Source of the DNA: an uncultured Bacteroidia bacterium
GTDB lineage: Bacteria; Bacteroidota; Bacteroidia; Bacteroidales; Prolixibacteraceae
NCBI GenBank assembly: GCA_903923905.1
Contig: CAIXZH010000077.1
Coordinates: 1 to 64,000 of the forward strand
Direction: 5' to 3'
Length of the DNA: 64,000 bases
Shown one piece after another: positions 42,667-52,304 of this stretch (positions within the stretch are counted from its first letter, which is position 1; each line of letters opens with the position of its first letter). The notes under the pieces are model-generated. The model had not been told where the DNA came from, made no database searches, and worked only from the letters and a program-made list of their open reading frames with translations. Position numbers and translations under genes: made by a program.

Positions 42667-44862
42667 TTATATTTCCTTACGTTGGACGGTATCGACACCT
42701 TTAATATTTAAGAGCTTGGTAATCAATTTGTCCAGAAGATCTGTGTTTTGAATATAAAGGTAGAGGTTTCCTTCAAAAATACCATCGTGTGCATCAAGAT
42801 TGATTGATCGCATATTGATCCCGTATTCATTTGAAATAACATTTGTGATTTTATTGGCAATTCCCTGATGATCAAATCCCCTGATATACAAGTGGGTAAG
42901 GTAATAAAGCATTTTTGATTTAGTCCAGGTTGCTTCAATAATTTCGTCACCATGACGAGACATTAATTTTACTGCTTCGGGGCACGATTTATTGTGAATC
43001 ATGATTTGCCCGTCATCCGAAACAAATCCTACCACATCATCTCCGGGGATTGGATTGCAACACGTGGCGAGTTGGAAATTTGCTTTTGTCTGGTCTTCAT
43101 TAAGCAGGAATGGCTTTTTTTTATCAATAACCAGGTTCTCGTTCTTTTTATCACCTCCAAAAACGAAGGAGAGCTTCCAAAATTTCACAAATTTATTTAC
43201 CGATTTTTCAAGGAGAGTTGTTTCAAGATTATCAAGGCTAACCAGACCCATTCCGATTTCTGCATACAATTGTTCCTTTGAGTGCAACCCATAGTGGTTA
43301 ATCAGCTTTTTAAGGGTATTTGAAGCCGGTTTTACATTTAATTTCTCCAACTGCTGATTTAACTGGATCCGCCCTTCCTCGATATGTTTCTTCTGTTCCT
43401 GTTTAAAGGAGTCCCTGATTTTTGATTTAGCTCTTGCCGTAATGGCGCTATCGATCCAGGAGGGTTTGGGTGACTGCTTATCTGAGGTTAATATTTCAAC
43501 CTGATCGCCACTTTTAAGCACATGGCTCATTGGGACCAGAATGTGGTTTACTTTAGCCCCGATGCAATGATTGCCGAGTTCAGAATGGATGTCGTATGCA
43601 CAATCAAGGACGGTGGCCCCTTTGGGAAGCATCTTCATCTCTCCTTTGGGGGTAAAGATGACAATTTCCTGAGAATACAGATTTAATTTAAATTCATCCA
43701 GAAAATCAAGGGCATCTGATTCCGGATTACTAAGTAACTCCCTGATTTTCATCAGCCATTTGTCCAGCTCGTTTTCTGAAGCTCCTTCCTCTTTGTAACG
43801 GTAATGGGCGGCAAAACCGCGCTCTGCAATTTCATCCATTCTTTCGGTCCGGATCTGTACCTCAACCCATTGTCCTTCTGGCCCCATTACTGTAACATGA
43901 AGCGCTTCATAACCATTTGCCTTTGGAATCGTTATCCAGTCTCTGATCCGATCCGGTTTGGGAGTGTAAATATCTGTGATCAGGGAGAGTATGTCAAAAC
44001 TTTGCCTTTTTTCAGAAATTCCCTCTTTGGGTTTAAAAACAATGCGGATAGCCAGAAGATCGTAAATTTCATCGAAGGTCACATTTTTTGTCTGCATCTT
44101 ATTCCAGATCGAATAAATCGATTTGGGGCGTCCGCTGATGGTGAAATCAAAATTCTCACCATATAATTTTTCCTGAATGGGCTTGGCAAAATCAAAAACC
44201 AGGTAATTAATTCGCTCCTCCTCACTCTGGAGCTTCATCTTTATTTGCTGGTAAATTTCCGGATTTTTATATTTCAGGCTAAGATCTTCGAGTTCGGATT
44301 TGATCGCGTAGAGTCCCAGGCGGTGGGCAAGGGGAGCAAGAATGTAAAGAGTCTCAGAGGTAATCTTGAGTTGCTTCTGATAAGGCATTGAGTCAAGTGT
44401 CCTCATATTGTGCAACCGGTCAGCAAGTTTAATCAGAATCACCCTCACATCATCGGAAAGGGTAAGGAGCATTTTTCTGAAATTCGTTGCCTGATTTGAG
44501 TCAAAAGTTCCGGAGAGTTTGGTAAGTCCATCGACCAGTGAAGCTACCTTTTCACCAAACATATTCTCGATATCGTGAAGTGTATATTCTGTGTCCTCAA
44601 CGACATCATGAAGAATGGCTGCAAGAACCGACTTAGTACCAAGTCCTATTTCGCTCACAACGATCTTGGCAACGGCAATAGGATGAATGATATAAGGTTC
44701 CCCGGATTTGCGTCTGATACCCATATGGGCTGTATTGGCGAATTGAAAAGCTTTTCGTATAAGCTGCTCATTACCAGTAGACAGTGGTCTGGTGAAGGAC
44801 TTTAAAAGGTCTTCAAACAAATCTTCTATTTCTCTTTTTTCTATTTCGGTTTGCAAATCCAT
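42667..44862 (-). CDS. rel: Bifunctional (p)ppGpp synthetase/hydrolase (RelA/SpoT homologue)
   Basis: A 731-residue stringent-response enzyme. The HD hydrolase domain (about 45-190) keeps YIIHPIAVA and LHDVVEDT with the metal-binding HD. The synthetase domain (230-360) has RPKSIYSIWNKM and RIVF. A TGS domain (about 395-455) has IVIFTPKGEMKMLPKGATVLDCAY. A C-terminal ACT domain ends the protein. Both catalytic domains look complete, so both making and breaking (p)ppGpp are expected. It begins the conserved rsh-fur-purA order. Confidence 0.94.
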   Translation of the reverse strand: MDLQTEIEKREIEDLFEDLLKSFTRPLSTGNEQLIRKAFQFANTAHMGIRRKSGEPYIIHPIAVAKIVVSEIGLGTKSVLAAILHDVVEDTEYTLHDIENMFGEKVASLVDGLTKLSGTFDSNQATNFRKMLLTLSDDVRVILIKLADRLHNMRTLDSMPYQKQLKITSETLYILAPLAHRLGLYAIKSELEDLSLKYKNPEIYQQIKMKLQSEEERINYLVFDFAKPIQEKLYGENFDFTISGRPKSIYSIWNKMQTKNVTFDEIYDLLAIRIVFKPKEGISEKRQSFDILSLITDIYTPKPDRIRDWITIPKANGYEALHVTVMGPEGQWVEVQIRTERMDEIAERGFAAHYRYKEEGASENELDKWLMKIRELLSNPESDALDFLDEFKLNLYSQEIVIFTPKGEMKMLPKGATVLDCAYDIHSELGNHCIGAKVNHILVPMSHVLKSGDQVEILTSDKQSPKPSWIDSAITARAKSKIRDSFKQEQKKHIEEGRIQLNQQLEKLNVKPASNTLKKLINHYGLHSKEQLYAEIGMGLVSLDNLETTLLEKSVNKFVKFWKLSFVFGGDKKNENLVIDKKKPFLLNEDQTKANFQLATCCNPIPGDDVVGFVSDDGQIMIHNKSCPEAVKLMSRHGDEIIEATWTKSKMLYYLTHLYIRGFDHQGIANKITNVISNEYGINMRSINLDAHDGIFEGNLYLYIQNTDLLDKLITKLLNIKGVDTVQRKEI

Positions 44863-44921
44863 TCTTTATTAATTACCTCAAAATAACCGAGTAATCTCGT
44901 CATTTAATTTATGAAATTACG

Positions 44922-46076
44922 TCAGTTCCTTTTGTTGTAAATGTTGTTTAGTACTATTTCGATCGTCTCAACCATTGTACCCCATGAAAATTTTTCTTTT
45001 TCCGCAATCACATTCGCTGTGAAAAAGTCACTGCGATCATTACTGTAAAAATCAAAAATAGCGTCAGCGATCGCTTCGGGTCCGGGCTTCACAACATAGC
45101 CAACCTTTCCATGAGGGATCATTTCAGCTAATCCACCCACATCGGTTACGAGCATTGGTTTGTTGTAATTGAAAGCAATTTGGGTAACCCCGCTTTGGGT
45201 GGCAGACTTGTAAGGCTGAACAACCATATCGGCTGCCCCAAAATAGTTTGCAACATCCTGATCATCTATGAATCCAATGCGTAATTCGATATGATTGGTG
45301 AGATTTTTCCTATTGATTATTTGCATATATTTTTCCGGCGAGGTATAAAACTCGCCTGCAATTATCAATTTAAAAGGAAATCTGCGAAGTTTTTCATCTC
45401 CTAAAGCCTCTAAAAGCCAATCAAGCCCTTTATAATCCCTGATAAATCCAAAAAACAACAGATACCTGTAATCAGGACTTAACTTCAAACGCTTTAATGC
45501 TTTTTCGCGACTTACAATCTTCCCGAAAATATCATAGAGGGGGTGTGGGGTAAAGACCATTGGTGCACGCGGGTTTAATGATTTCAGATCATTCAGTACT
45601 GCCCTTGACATCGTTACAAATCCGTTGCAACTCTGTGTGAAATATCTTGTTAAGGTATTGTCAAAGAAATGTTTTTCATGGGGGATAATGTTGTCAGCAA
45701 TGGCTATCACCTCGGTATGTCTGTTTTTTCGTGCAATTCTGGCAATTGTACCCAGACAAGGTGCCATAAAGGGTGTCCAATATCTGAGTAAAAGCAGATC
45801 CGGCTTTAACCGTTTAATCTCCCTGCCGACGGCCAGCCAGTTGAAAGGATTGACAGAATTAACTTTAATCCTGATATCCAGCCCTTCAGGTGCAGGCTGA
45901 TCGGAAAATTGTGTCTTTCCCGGAAATAAAAAAGAGGGATACTGAAGTGAAAAAGTATAATTAATGACTTCATCACCATTGTCAATGAGGGCTTTGGTAA
46001 GACGTTCATTGAATGTTGTAATACCTCCGCTTCGGAAGGGCCAGGTTGTACCAACTAGAATAATTTTTTTTTTCAC
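44922..46076 (-). CDS. GT4-family glycosyltransferase
   Basis: A 384-residue GT-B fold enzyme. The N-terminal loop VGTTWPFRSGGITTFNERL is the acceptor-side GG motif. The C-terminal half has LLFFGFIRDYKGLDWLLEAL, ELRIGFIDDQDVANYFGAADMVV, PYKSATQSGVTQIAFNYNKPML and VTDVGGLAEMI, the pattern of nucleotide-sugar-dependent GT4 enzymes. It probably adds a sugar to a lipid or polysaccharide; the acceptor is unknown. It lies 59 bases downstream of surE on the opposite strand and near lpxB, suggesting an envelope role. Confidence 0.9.
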   Translation of the reverse strand: MKKKIILVGTTWPFRSGGITTFNERLTKALIDNGDEVINYTFSLQYPSFLFPGKTQFSDQPAPEGLDIRIKVNSVNPFNWLAVGREIKRLKPDLLLLRYWTPFMAPCLGTIARIARKNRHTEVIAIADNIIPHEKHFFDNTLTRYFTQSCNGFVTMSRAVLNDLKSLNPRAPMVFTPHPLYDIFGKIVSREKALKRLKLSPDYRYLLFFGFIRDYKGLDWLLEALGDEKLRRFPFKLIIAGEFYTSPEKYMQIINRKNLTNHIELRIGFIDDQDVANYFGAADMVVQPYKSATQSGVTQIAFNYNKPMLVTDVGGLAEMIPHGKVGYVVKPGPEAIADAIFDFYSNDRSDFFTANVIAEKEKFSWGTMVETIEIVLNNIYNKRN

Positions 46077-46145
46077 CCCGGGATATTTTCAGACAAAGTT
46101 ATAAATTTTCTTCAAGATCGTTAAATTAGATTCTTTCGAATCCAT

Positions 46146-46153
46146 TATCTTTG
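46146..46153 (+). promoter_or_regulatory. -7 promoter box of surE
   Basis: TATCTTTG matches the consensus and lies 27 bases upstream of the ATG at 46181. It overlaps a TTG (46151) that would otherwise be a possible start, supporting the later ATG. Confidence 0.55.
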
Positions 46154-46180
46154 ACCAATTGTAAAACCGGAAAATTGCAC

Positions 46181-46942
46181 ATGGATGAGCGACCTTTAAT
46201 CTTAATTACCAATGATGACGGAATATATGCCAAGGGCATAAATGAGCTGATAGAGGTAATCCGTCTCTTTGGTAACATTGTCGTTGTTGCTCCGGACAGC
46301 CCGCGTTCCGGGATGGGACACGCAATTACTGTAGATCATCCATTGAGAGTTACCCGTCTTCAGGAAGAGGATGGACTTCTGATTTATTCCAGTACCGGTA
46401 CTCCTGCAGATTGCATCAAGCTGGCATGCAATCAGTTATTAGATAAACTGCCTGATTTTATTATTTCAGGAATTAATCATGGCCCAAATACTTCTGTTTC
46501 AATCTTATACTCAGGAACAATGGGCGCTGCCCTGGAGGGGTGCATTCATGGCGTACCTTCAATCGGCTTTTCTCTGAATGATTATAGTCCTGATGCTGAT
46601 TTCTCGCGAGCTAAGATTGTGGTGGCCAGAATATTTCAAACAATTGCCCAGCACGGGCTTCCTGAAGGAGTTTGCCTAAATGTAAACATCCCTCAAGGTG
46701 AGGTTAAGGGGATTAATTTTTGCCGTCAAACCAGGGGTAAGTGGGTAGAAGAATTTGAAAAAAGGACTGATCCGCACGGACGCGGATACTTTTGGCTGAA
46801 AGGATATTTCAATAATGCGGAATCAGAAGCGCGTGATACCGATGATTTTGCATTGCTGAACGGTTTTGTTTCTGTTGTTCCTGTAAACACCGACCTCACT
46901 GCTTATACCGCCTTTCCACAAATGCAAAAATGGAAATTTTAA
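46181..46942 (+). CDS. surE: 5'-nucleotidase SurE
   Basis: Metal-dependent phosphatase acting on nucleoside monophosphates. From ATG 46181 the 253 residues include LITNDDGIYAKGI (metal-binding DD at the N terminus), APDSPRSGMGHAITV, SSTGTPADCIKLA and SGINHGPNTSVSILYSGTMGAALEG, all SurE signatures. It begins the plus-strand group surE - small membrane protein - lpxB - gldFG; surE next to lpxB is a common Bacteroidetes arrangement. Confidence 0.95.
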   Translation: MDERPLILITNDDGIYAKGINELIEVIRLFGNIVVVAPDSPRSGMGHAITVDHPLRVTRLQEEDGLLIYSSTGTPADCIKLACNQLLDKLPDFIISGINHGPNTSVSILYSGTMGAALEGCIHGVPSIGFSLNDYSPDADFSRAKIVVARIFQTIAQHGLPEGVCLNVNIPQGEVKGINFCRQTRGKWVEEFEKRTDPHGRGYFWLKGYFNNAESEARDTDDFALLNGFVSVVPVNTDLTAYTAFPQMQKWKF

Positions 46943-46946
46943 GATT

Positions 46947-47255
46947 ATGCATGTTGATGACAGATCGTTGTTTTTTAATAAATTAGGGTATGGGCTAATC
47001 GTTGGGTTCGTCACTCCGGCCGTGTTCTTCCTGCTCTACTATATTTTTCGGTTTGGCCAGCTTAGTTTTGCAGATTATCTCCGGTTTCTGGTTGAATCAA
47101 AAAAACTGGTTAATGTATTAAGTCTTGTGGTATTGCCCAATCTTGCTCCATTTATGCTCCTGATAAACAGCAGCCGTTACAGCTCGGGCAGGGGAGTACT
47201 GACCGCAACTGTTCTGGAAGGAGTTGTAATTTTTATTCTGAAATTTGTTTTATAA
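46947..47255 (+). CDS. Small membrane protein between surE and lpxB
   Basis: A 102-residue protein with three predicted helices: YGLIVGFVTPAVFFLLYYIF (about 15-34), LVNVLSLVVLPNLAPFMLLI (54-73) and GVLTATVLEGVVIFILKFVL (83-102). No family is recognised beyond its repeated position beside surE and lpxB in this phylum. It starts five bases after surE and ends 61 before lpxB, so it is part of the same unit. Function is unknown. Confidence 0.75.
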   Translation: MHVDDRSLFFNKLGYGLIVGFVTPAVFFLLYYIFRFGQLSFADYLRFLVESKKLVNVLSLVVLPNLAPFMLLINSSRYSSGRGVLTATVLEGVVIFILKFVL

Positions 47256-47316
47256 TCCCGGCATATTTCATAGGGACTTGCATGCTCATTAATACCATAA
47301 TTCAAAAAAATCTACG

Positions 47317-48447
47317 ATGAGATATTTTATCATAGCTGGAGAAGCTTCAGGCGATCTGCATGCCTCCCATTTAATGCGGGAATTAAAAAAAGAGGATACG
47401 AATGCCCGTTTTATGTTTTTCGGAGGGGAGTTGATGGCCAATGAGGGGGGAATGTTGCTGAAGCACTACCGTGAAATGGCTTTTATGGGGCTCTTTCCTG
47501 TCCTTCTCAATCTGGATAAAATCAGGCATAACTTTAAATTGGCCGAACAAAAATTATTGGAGTTTGAAACTGATGTTCTGATTTTGGTCGATTACCCTGG
47601 GTTTAATCTGAGGATGGCTGAATTCGCGAAGTTGAATAGAATAAAAGTCTTTTATTACATCTCCCCTAAAATTTGGGCCTGGAAGACCAAAAGGGTTCAC
47701 AAAGTGAAAAAATTTGTGGATGAGATGTTCACGATATTTCCTTTTGAAACTGAATTCTATCGTAAATTCGGTTACCCGGTCAGGTATGTCGGAAACCCAA
47801 CAATCGATGAATTGACTCACCGAACCAATCAGCAGGAGACGTTTACAGAATTTGTTCATCGGAATAATCTTCCTGATAAACCGATAATCGCACTGCTTGC
47901 AGGTAGCCGCAGACAGGAGATTAAACGAATTTTACCTGTTCTTGCAGCTGTTTCTTCGCGGTATTCTGAATATCAGTTTGTTATAGGTGGTGCCCCTTCG
48001 CAGTCTCAACCGTTTTATACTGAAGTTTTGGGAGAGGTCGCTATTCCGGTATTATTTGGTCAGACTTATGATTTGTTGCAGCAATCAACTGCGGCACTTG
48101 TCGCATCCGGTACTGCCACATTGGAAACGGCTTTTATCGGGATTCCACAGGTTGTTTGTTACCGGATAGAAGCCGGATGGCTGGGGACCCTGGTGAAGAA
48201 TATTCTGGTTAAGGTACCCTGGTTTTCATTGGTAAATCTTATTGCCGGACGCGAAGTTGTCAAGGAGCTTTTTCAACATAATTGCACCCCTAAAACAGTG
48301 GGTGACGAATTGGATCTTATTCTTTCTGATCACTCATACCGGGAATCGATGTTCAAGGGTTATGAGGATGTTTTGTCAGCTCTGGGCGGTCCTGGCTGTG
48401 CAGAACGTGCGGCCAAACTCATGGTTGAATTATTGTCAAAAAAATAG
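47317..48447 (+). CDS. lpxB: Lipid-A-disaccharide synthase
   Basis: Glycosyltransferase joining UDP-2,3-diacylglucosamine to lipid X in lipid A synthesis, at the inner membrane. The 376 residues have the N-terminal IIAGEASGDLHA, VDYPGFNLRMAEF, YYISPKIWAWKTKR and the C-terminal LLAGSRRQEIKR and ASGTATLETAF, all LpxB hallmarks. The gene shows that the organism makes LPS. It is followed after eight bases by the gldF-gldG fusion. Confidence 0.96.
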   Translation: MRYFIIAGEASGDLHASHLMRELKKEDTNARFMFFGGELMANEGGMLLKHYREMAFMGLFPVLLNLDKIRHNFKLAEQKLLEFETDVLILVDYPGFNLRMAEFAKLNRIKVFYYISPKIWAWKTKRVHKVKKFVDEMFTIFPFETEFYRKFGYPVRYVGNPTIDELTHRTNQQETFTEFVHRNNLPDKPIIALLAGSRRQEIKRILPVLAAVSSRYSEYQFVIGGAPSQSQPFYTEVLGEVAIPVLFGQTYDLLQQSTAALVASGTATLETAFIGIPQVVCYRIEAGWLGTLVKNILVKVPWFSLVNLIAGREVVKELFQHNCTPKTVGDELDLILSDHSYRESMFKGYEDVLSALGGPGCAERAAKLMVELLSKK

Positions 48448-48455
48448 TTGTGAAT

Positions 48456-50876
48456 ATGCTTAGTCTGTTCAGAAAAGAGATCACCCAATTCTTTGGTTCA
48501 ATAACCGGAACAATGGTGTCGGTAGTCTTTCTGGTAGTAACTGGTCTTTTTTTATGGGTATTTTCCGGAAATTATAATATTCCGGATGGAGGTTATGCGA
48601 GTTTAAATGGTCTTTTTGAAATCGCTCCCTGGATTTATCTGTTCCTGATCCCTGCGGTGACTATGCGGATGTTTTCCGATGAGAAACGGAGTGGTACGAT
48701 GGAGCTGCTGCTTACCCGTCCCGTTTCTGAAATCCGTCTGATTTTTGCCAAGTTCCTTGCAGCTCTTTTTGTTGTCTTATTAACCTTATTGCCAACGCTG
48801 CTCTACTTTTTTTCTGTCTACTCCCTGGGAAATCCGGTTGGTTGTGTTGATACAGGGGCAACCTGGGGAAGTTACACAGGACTCTTATTATTGGCCGTGA
48901 TTTACCTGACCATTGGACTGTTCACCTCTTCAATTACAGATAATCAGGTTGTTGCATTTATTTCAGCTGTTTTTATTTGCTTCTTTTGGTATTCTGGGTT
49001 TGACTTTGTCGCACGTTTGCCGTTTCCTCCGGGTATCTCGTCAACGATCATTTCTCTCGGAATAGATACCCATTACGAATCGGTGAGCAGGGGGGTAATC
49101 GATAGTCGTGATTTGCTGTATTTTACATTGATGGCCGGTTTTTTCATCCTGGTTACGCGGATTGTCCTTGAGTGGAAACGACGGCCCCTCAAAAGATCTG
49201 CAAGGCACTTTGTTATTTATGTTTCTCTTTTATTGATCGTTACATGGATATCTGATTTCAATTTCTTTCGTATCGATTTGACTTCTGAAAAAAGGTATAC
49301 CCTTTCGGATCAGATGCATCATTTGCTGAAAAAAGTCAATGCACCAGTCGAAGCTGAACTATTACTGGCAGGCGACCTACCTCCCGGTTTTATAAAACTG
49401 CAATCAGCTGCCCTGGAAAAATTACACGACATCCGAATTTATAGTGGACAGCCTTTTAATATTCATACTACTGACCCTTATGAAGTTGACGACAAGAAAA
49501 AATATTTAGCGTATCTGCAGTCAATGGGTATCTCTCCCGTAAACTTGCGCATTAATACCGACAGGGGAATATCTAATAAAACAGTTTTTCCAACCTTAAT
49601 TCTCCGGGGTGGCGGAAACGAGATTGCCATCAATTTATTGAAAAATGATCCGTTTCTTCGTGATGAGGAAAACCTGAATCGTTCAGTTGAATTGCTCGAA
49701 TATGAATTTGCCCGCGGTTTGACATTATTATTTCAGGATAAGAAGGAAAATGTGGCCTTTTTAACCGGGAATAATGAGCTGGAGGAGGTACAGGTCCGGG
49801 ATATCTCAGCAAATCTCTCCGAAAGCTTTAATATTCAGCGAATTTCAGTCGATAGACTTCTTGCCGTTCCGGATAGTTTTAAAAGTTTGGTTATAGCTAG
49901 TCCGACCAAGCCTTTTTCCGAACGGGATAAATTTGCTGTTGATCAATATTTAATGCGCGGAGGGAGAATTCTTTGGCTGATCGATCCGGTAAGTGTCAGT
50001 CTTGACAGTCTTTCGGGTGGAATGTCTACACTTGCATTTCCCCGTGATCTGAACCTGACTGATCAGCTTTTTCATTACGGAGTCAGGTTAAATTCTGATT
50101 TGATTCAGGATGTTGAATGTCAGCAAATTAAGGTGAATACTGCACAAGTCGGCCAACCACCGAAATATACTATGGCTCCCTGGTATTTCTCTCCGTTGTT
50201 GTCCCCCGCTCAGAACCACCCCATTGGAAAAAACGTCAACCGGGTTTTGTCAGAATTTGTGAGCTCAATTGATTTGGTTGGGGAATCAACAACAACAAAG
50301 AGCACGATTATTCTTACCTCTTCACCTTATGCAAGGTCAAATAAAAGTCCGATGATCGTTAATCTGGGTATGATCGATGCCCCCCCCGCCCGGGAACTTT
50401 TTAATTTACAATATATTCCAACCGGTGTTTTGACCGAAGGGGTTTTCACCTCAGTTTTTAAAAACAGAATGATCAGGGGACTAGGAATTGCTCCTGAGAT
50501 AACTCCTTTATCAGAGAGTAGGCAGACAAAGATGATCTTAATTTCTGACGGTGGGATGATTGCCAATAAAGTTAGTTATTCGGGAGGAAAATACCTGTCG
50601 CTTCCGTTAGGATATGATAAAAATTCGAACATTACTTTTGGAAACAAAGATTTCCTTGTTAATGCAGTTCATTATCTTTGTGACGATTCCGGACTTATGG
50701 ATTTAAGGTCCCGTGCCATGCAAATGCGCCTGCTTGACAAAGTGAAGTTAAGAGAACAAAGGGCGTTTTGGCAGTTGCTCAATGTCCTTCTTCCGGTAGG
50801 GTTAATTCTTTCAGGAGGTCTTCTTTTCTGGTTCCTGCGGCGCAGAAAATATGCAAGTCAACAGCCTGATAATTAA
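48456..50876 (+). CDS. GldF-GldG fusion protein (gliding-associated ABC transporter)
   Basis: An 806-residue protein combining two gliding genes. Residues about 1-240 are an ABC-2 type permease (GldF) with six helices and MRMFSDEKRSGTMELLLTRPVSE. From about 250 the GldG part starts with its own helix (VIYVSLLLIVTWI) followed by RIDLTSEKRYTLSD and an extracytoplasmic domain with FLTGNNELEE and GGRILWLIDPV. A C-terminal anchor is near 780 (LLPVGLILSGGLLFWFL). A GTG two codons upstream is an alternative start. The ATPase GldA is not in this window. Similar proteins occur in non-gliding Bacteroidetes, so motility is not proven. Confidence 0.88.
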   Translation: MLSLFRKEITQFFGSITGTMVSVVFLVVTGLFLWVFSGNYNIPDGGYASLNGLFEIAPWIYLFLIPAVTMRMFSDEKRSGTMELLLTRPVSEIRLIFAKFLAALFVVLLTLLPTLLYFFSVYSLGNPVGCVDTGATWGSYTGLLLLAVIYLTIGLFTSSITDNQVVAFISAVFICFFWYSGFDFVARLPFPPGISSTIISLGIDTHYESVSRGVIDSRDLLYFTLMAGFFILVTRIVLEWKRRPLKRSARHFVIYVSLLLIVTWISDFNFFRIDLTSEKRYTLSDQMHHLLKKVNAPVEAELLLAGDLPPGFIKLQSAALEKLHDIRIYSGQPFNIHTTDPYEVDDKKKYLAYLQSMGISPVNLRINTDRGISNKTVFPTLILRGGGNEIAINLLKNDPFLRDEENLNRSVELLEYEFARGLTLLFQDKKENVAFLTGNNELEEVQVRDISANLSESFNIQRISVDRLLAVPDSFKSLVIASPTKPFSERDKFAVDQYLMRGGRILWLIDPVSVSLDSLSGGMSTLAFPRDLNLTDQLFHYGVRLNSDLIQDVECQQIKVNTAQVGQPPKYTMAPWYFSPLLSPAQNHPIGKNVNRVLSEFVSSIDLVGESTTTKSTIILTSSPYARSNKSPMIVNLGMIDAPPARELFNLQYIPTGVLTEGVFTSVFKNRMIRGLGIAPEITPLSESRQTKMILISDGGMIANKVSYSGGKYLSLPLGYDKNSNITFGNKDFLVNAVHYLCDDSGLMDLRSRAMQMRLLDKVKLREQRAFWQLLNVLLPVGLILSGGLLFWFLRRRKYASQQPDN

Positions 50877-51069
50877 AACTATAGTAAGATTATGGCAATA
50901 TAAAAATTTCAATTTGATTAATTTTTAATTATTTATCTTTTGAAATTGGAAACTGGCTGAATATTTGTAAATTCGTCAATTCGTGTTGCAAGGATTTTGA
51001 AACCTTTTTCGCGTAAGATTTAGTAATGAAATATTTTCAAAAAGTAAAACAAACTTAAGTATATAACCA

Positions 51070-52197
51070 ATGAAATTTGTCGTTTCAAGTACCGAATTGC
51101 TAAAGCATCTGAATGCAATCAGCAGGGTAATCAGCAGTAAGAATACCTTACCTATTCTTGATAATTTTTTGTTAAAACTCGAAGGAAAGACTTTGTTGAT
51201 TACGGCTTCAGATTTGGAAACCACCCTAATCACAAGGATTGAACTAGAAAATTCTGCTGAGGAGGGTTTAATTGCCATTCAGGCAAAAATTATGCTTGAT
51301 ACCCTGAAAGAGTTCCCCGAGCAACCTTTGACTTTCAATATTGACCCTGATTCGCTGGCGGTTGAGATTCTTTCAGCAAATGGCAAGTTCTCGATTGTTG
51401 GTCATAACGGAGAAGATTTCCCGGTTTTACCAAAACTGGGGGAGAATCATAATGAAATCAGTCTCCCGCACGATCTGTTGCTCTCCGGAATTAATAAAAC
51501 GCTTTTTGCTACCGCAGATGATGAACTTCGCCCGGTCATGAACGGGATTTATATTGAACTTTCGCCCGAAGAGATTGCTTTTGTGGCTTCTGATGCCCAT
51601 AAACTGGTCAGATATAAACGGAGTGATGTCAAATACAATGATGTAGCCTCCTTCATTCTTCCCAAGAAACCGGCATCCTTACTGAAGAACCTGCTTCCGC
51701 GTGAAGATTCAGATGTAAAACTTGAATTCGATGAAAAGAACGCTTTCTTTACTTTGAATGGTTTTAAAATGGTTTGTCGACTGGTAGAAGGTAAATACCC
51801 TGCCTATAATTCGGTTATTCCACTGAACAATCCAAACGAAATGGTTATTGACAGGGTAGAATTTTTCACCACGCTGAAAAGGGTGTCTGTTTTTGCCAAT
51901 CAGGCGAGCAATCTTGTTCGTTTAAAACTTAAGGCATCAGAATTGGTTGTTTCGGCTCAGGATATTGATTTTGCCATCTCAGCGGTTGAAACGATCAAAT
52001 GTGAATATGAAGGGCAGCCTATGGAAATTGGTTTTAAATCCACTTTCCTCATCGAAATTCTTTCAAATCTCTCTTCTGAGGATGTGAAATTGAAACTCTC
52101 CGATCCTTCAAGAGCCGGCCTTTTGGTGCCAGCCGAAAAAGAACTCGAATACGAGGATGTTCTGATGCTATTGATGCCAATGATGATTAATGCATAA
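51070..52197 (+). CDS. dnaN: DNA polymerase III beta sliding clamp
   Basis: Ring-shaped processivity factor that tethers DNA polymerase. The 375-residue protein has the three-domain clamp fold: MKFVVSSTELLKHLNAISRVIS at the N terminus, TADDELRPVMNGIYIEL at about 137 and KYPAYNSVIP near 245, and a C-terminal VLMLLMPMMI segment equivalent to the family peptide-binding pocket. It is followed by an intrinsic terminator. It is not next to dnaA, so this is not evidence for a chromosomal origin. Confidence 0.96.
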   Translation: MKFVVSSTELLKHLNAISRVISSKNTLPILDNFLLKLEGKTLLITASDLETTLITRIELENSAEEGLIAIQAKIMLDTLKEFPEQPLTFNIDPDSLAVEILSANGKFSIVGHNGEDFPVLPKLGENHNEISLPHDLLLSGINKTLFATADDELRPVMNGIYIELSPEEIAFVASDAHKLVRYKRSDVKYNDVASFILPKKPASLLKNLLPREDSDVKLEFDEKNAFFTLNGFKMVCRLVEGKYPAYNSVIPLNNPNEMVIDRVEFFTTLKRVSVFANQASNLVRLKLKASELVVSAQDIDFAISAVETIKCEYEGQPMEIGFKSTFLIEILSNLSSEDVKLKLSDPSRAGLLVPAEKELEYEDVLMLLMPMMINA

Positions 52198-52221
52198 ATT
52201 TTGAATCAATAGATATTAAAG

Positions 52222-52252
52222 ACCTGGTGGTTAGTTGACTGCCGGGTTTTTT
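52222..52252 (+). terminator. Intrinsic terminator after dnaN
   Basis: A six-pair stem ACCTGG/CCGGGT (one G.U) around a 14-base loop is followed by six T residues (with a G after). It begins 25 bases after the dnaN stop codon. Confidence 0.7.
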
Positions 52253-52304
52253 GTTTAATATTATACCTATTTAACAGGGACATGTTCCCTAAACAAAACA
52301 AAGG

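Noticed and set aside
52276-52290. Near-palindrome AGGGACATGTTCCCT before the exonuclease gene
   Set aside because: Short and imperfect, with no further copies seen; not enough to call an operator.
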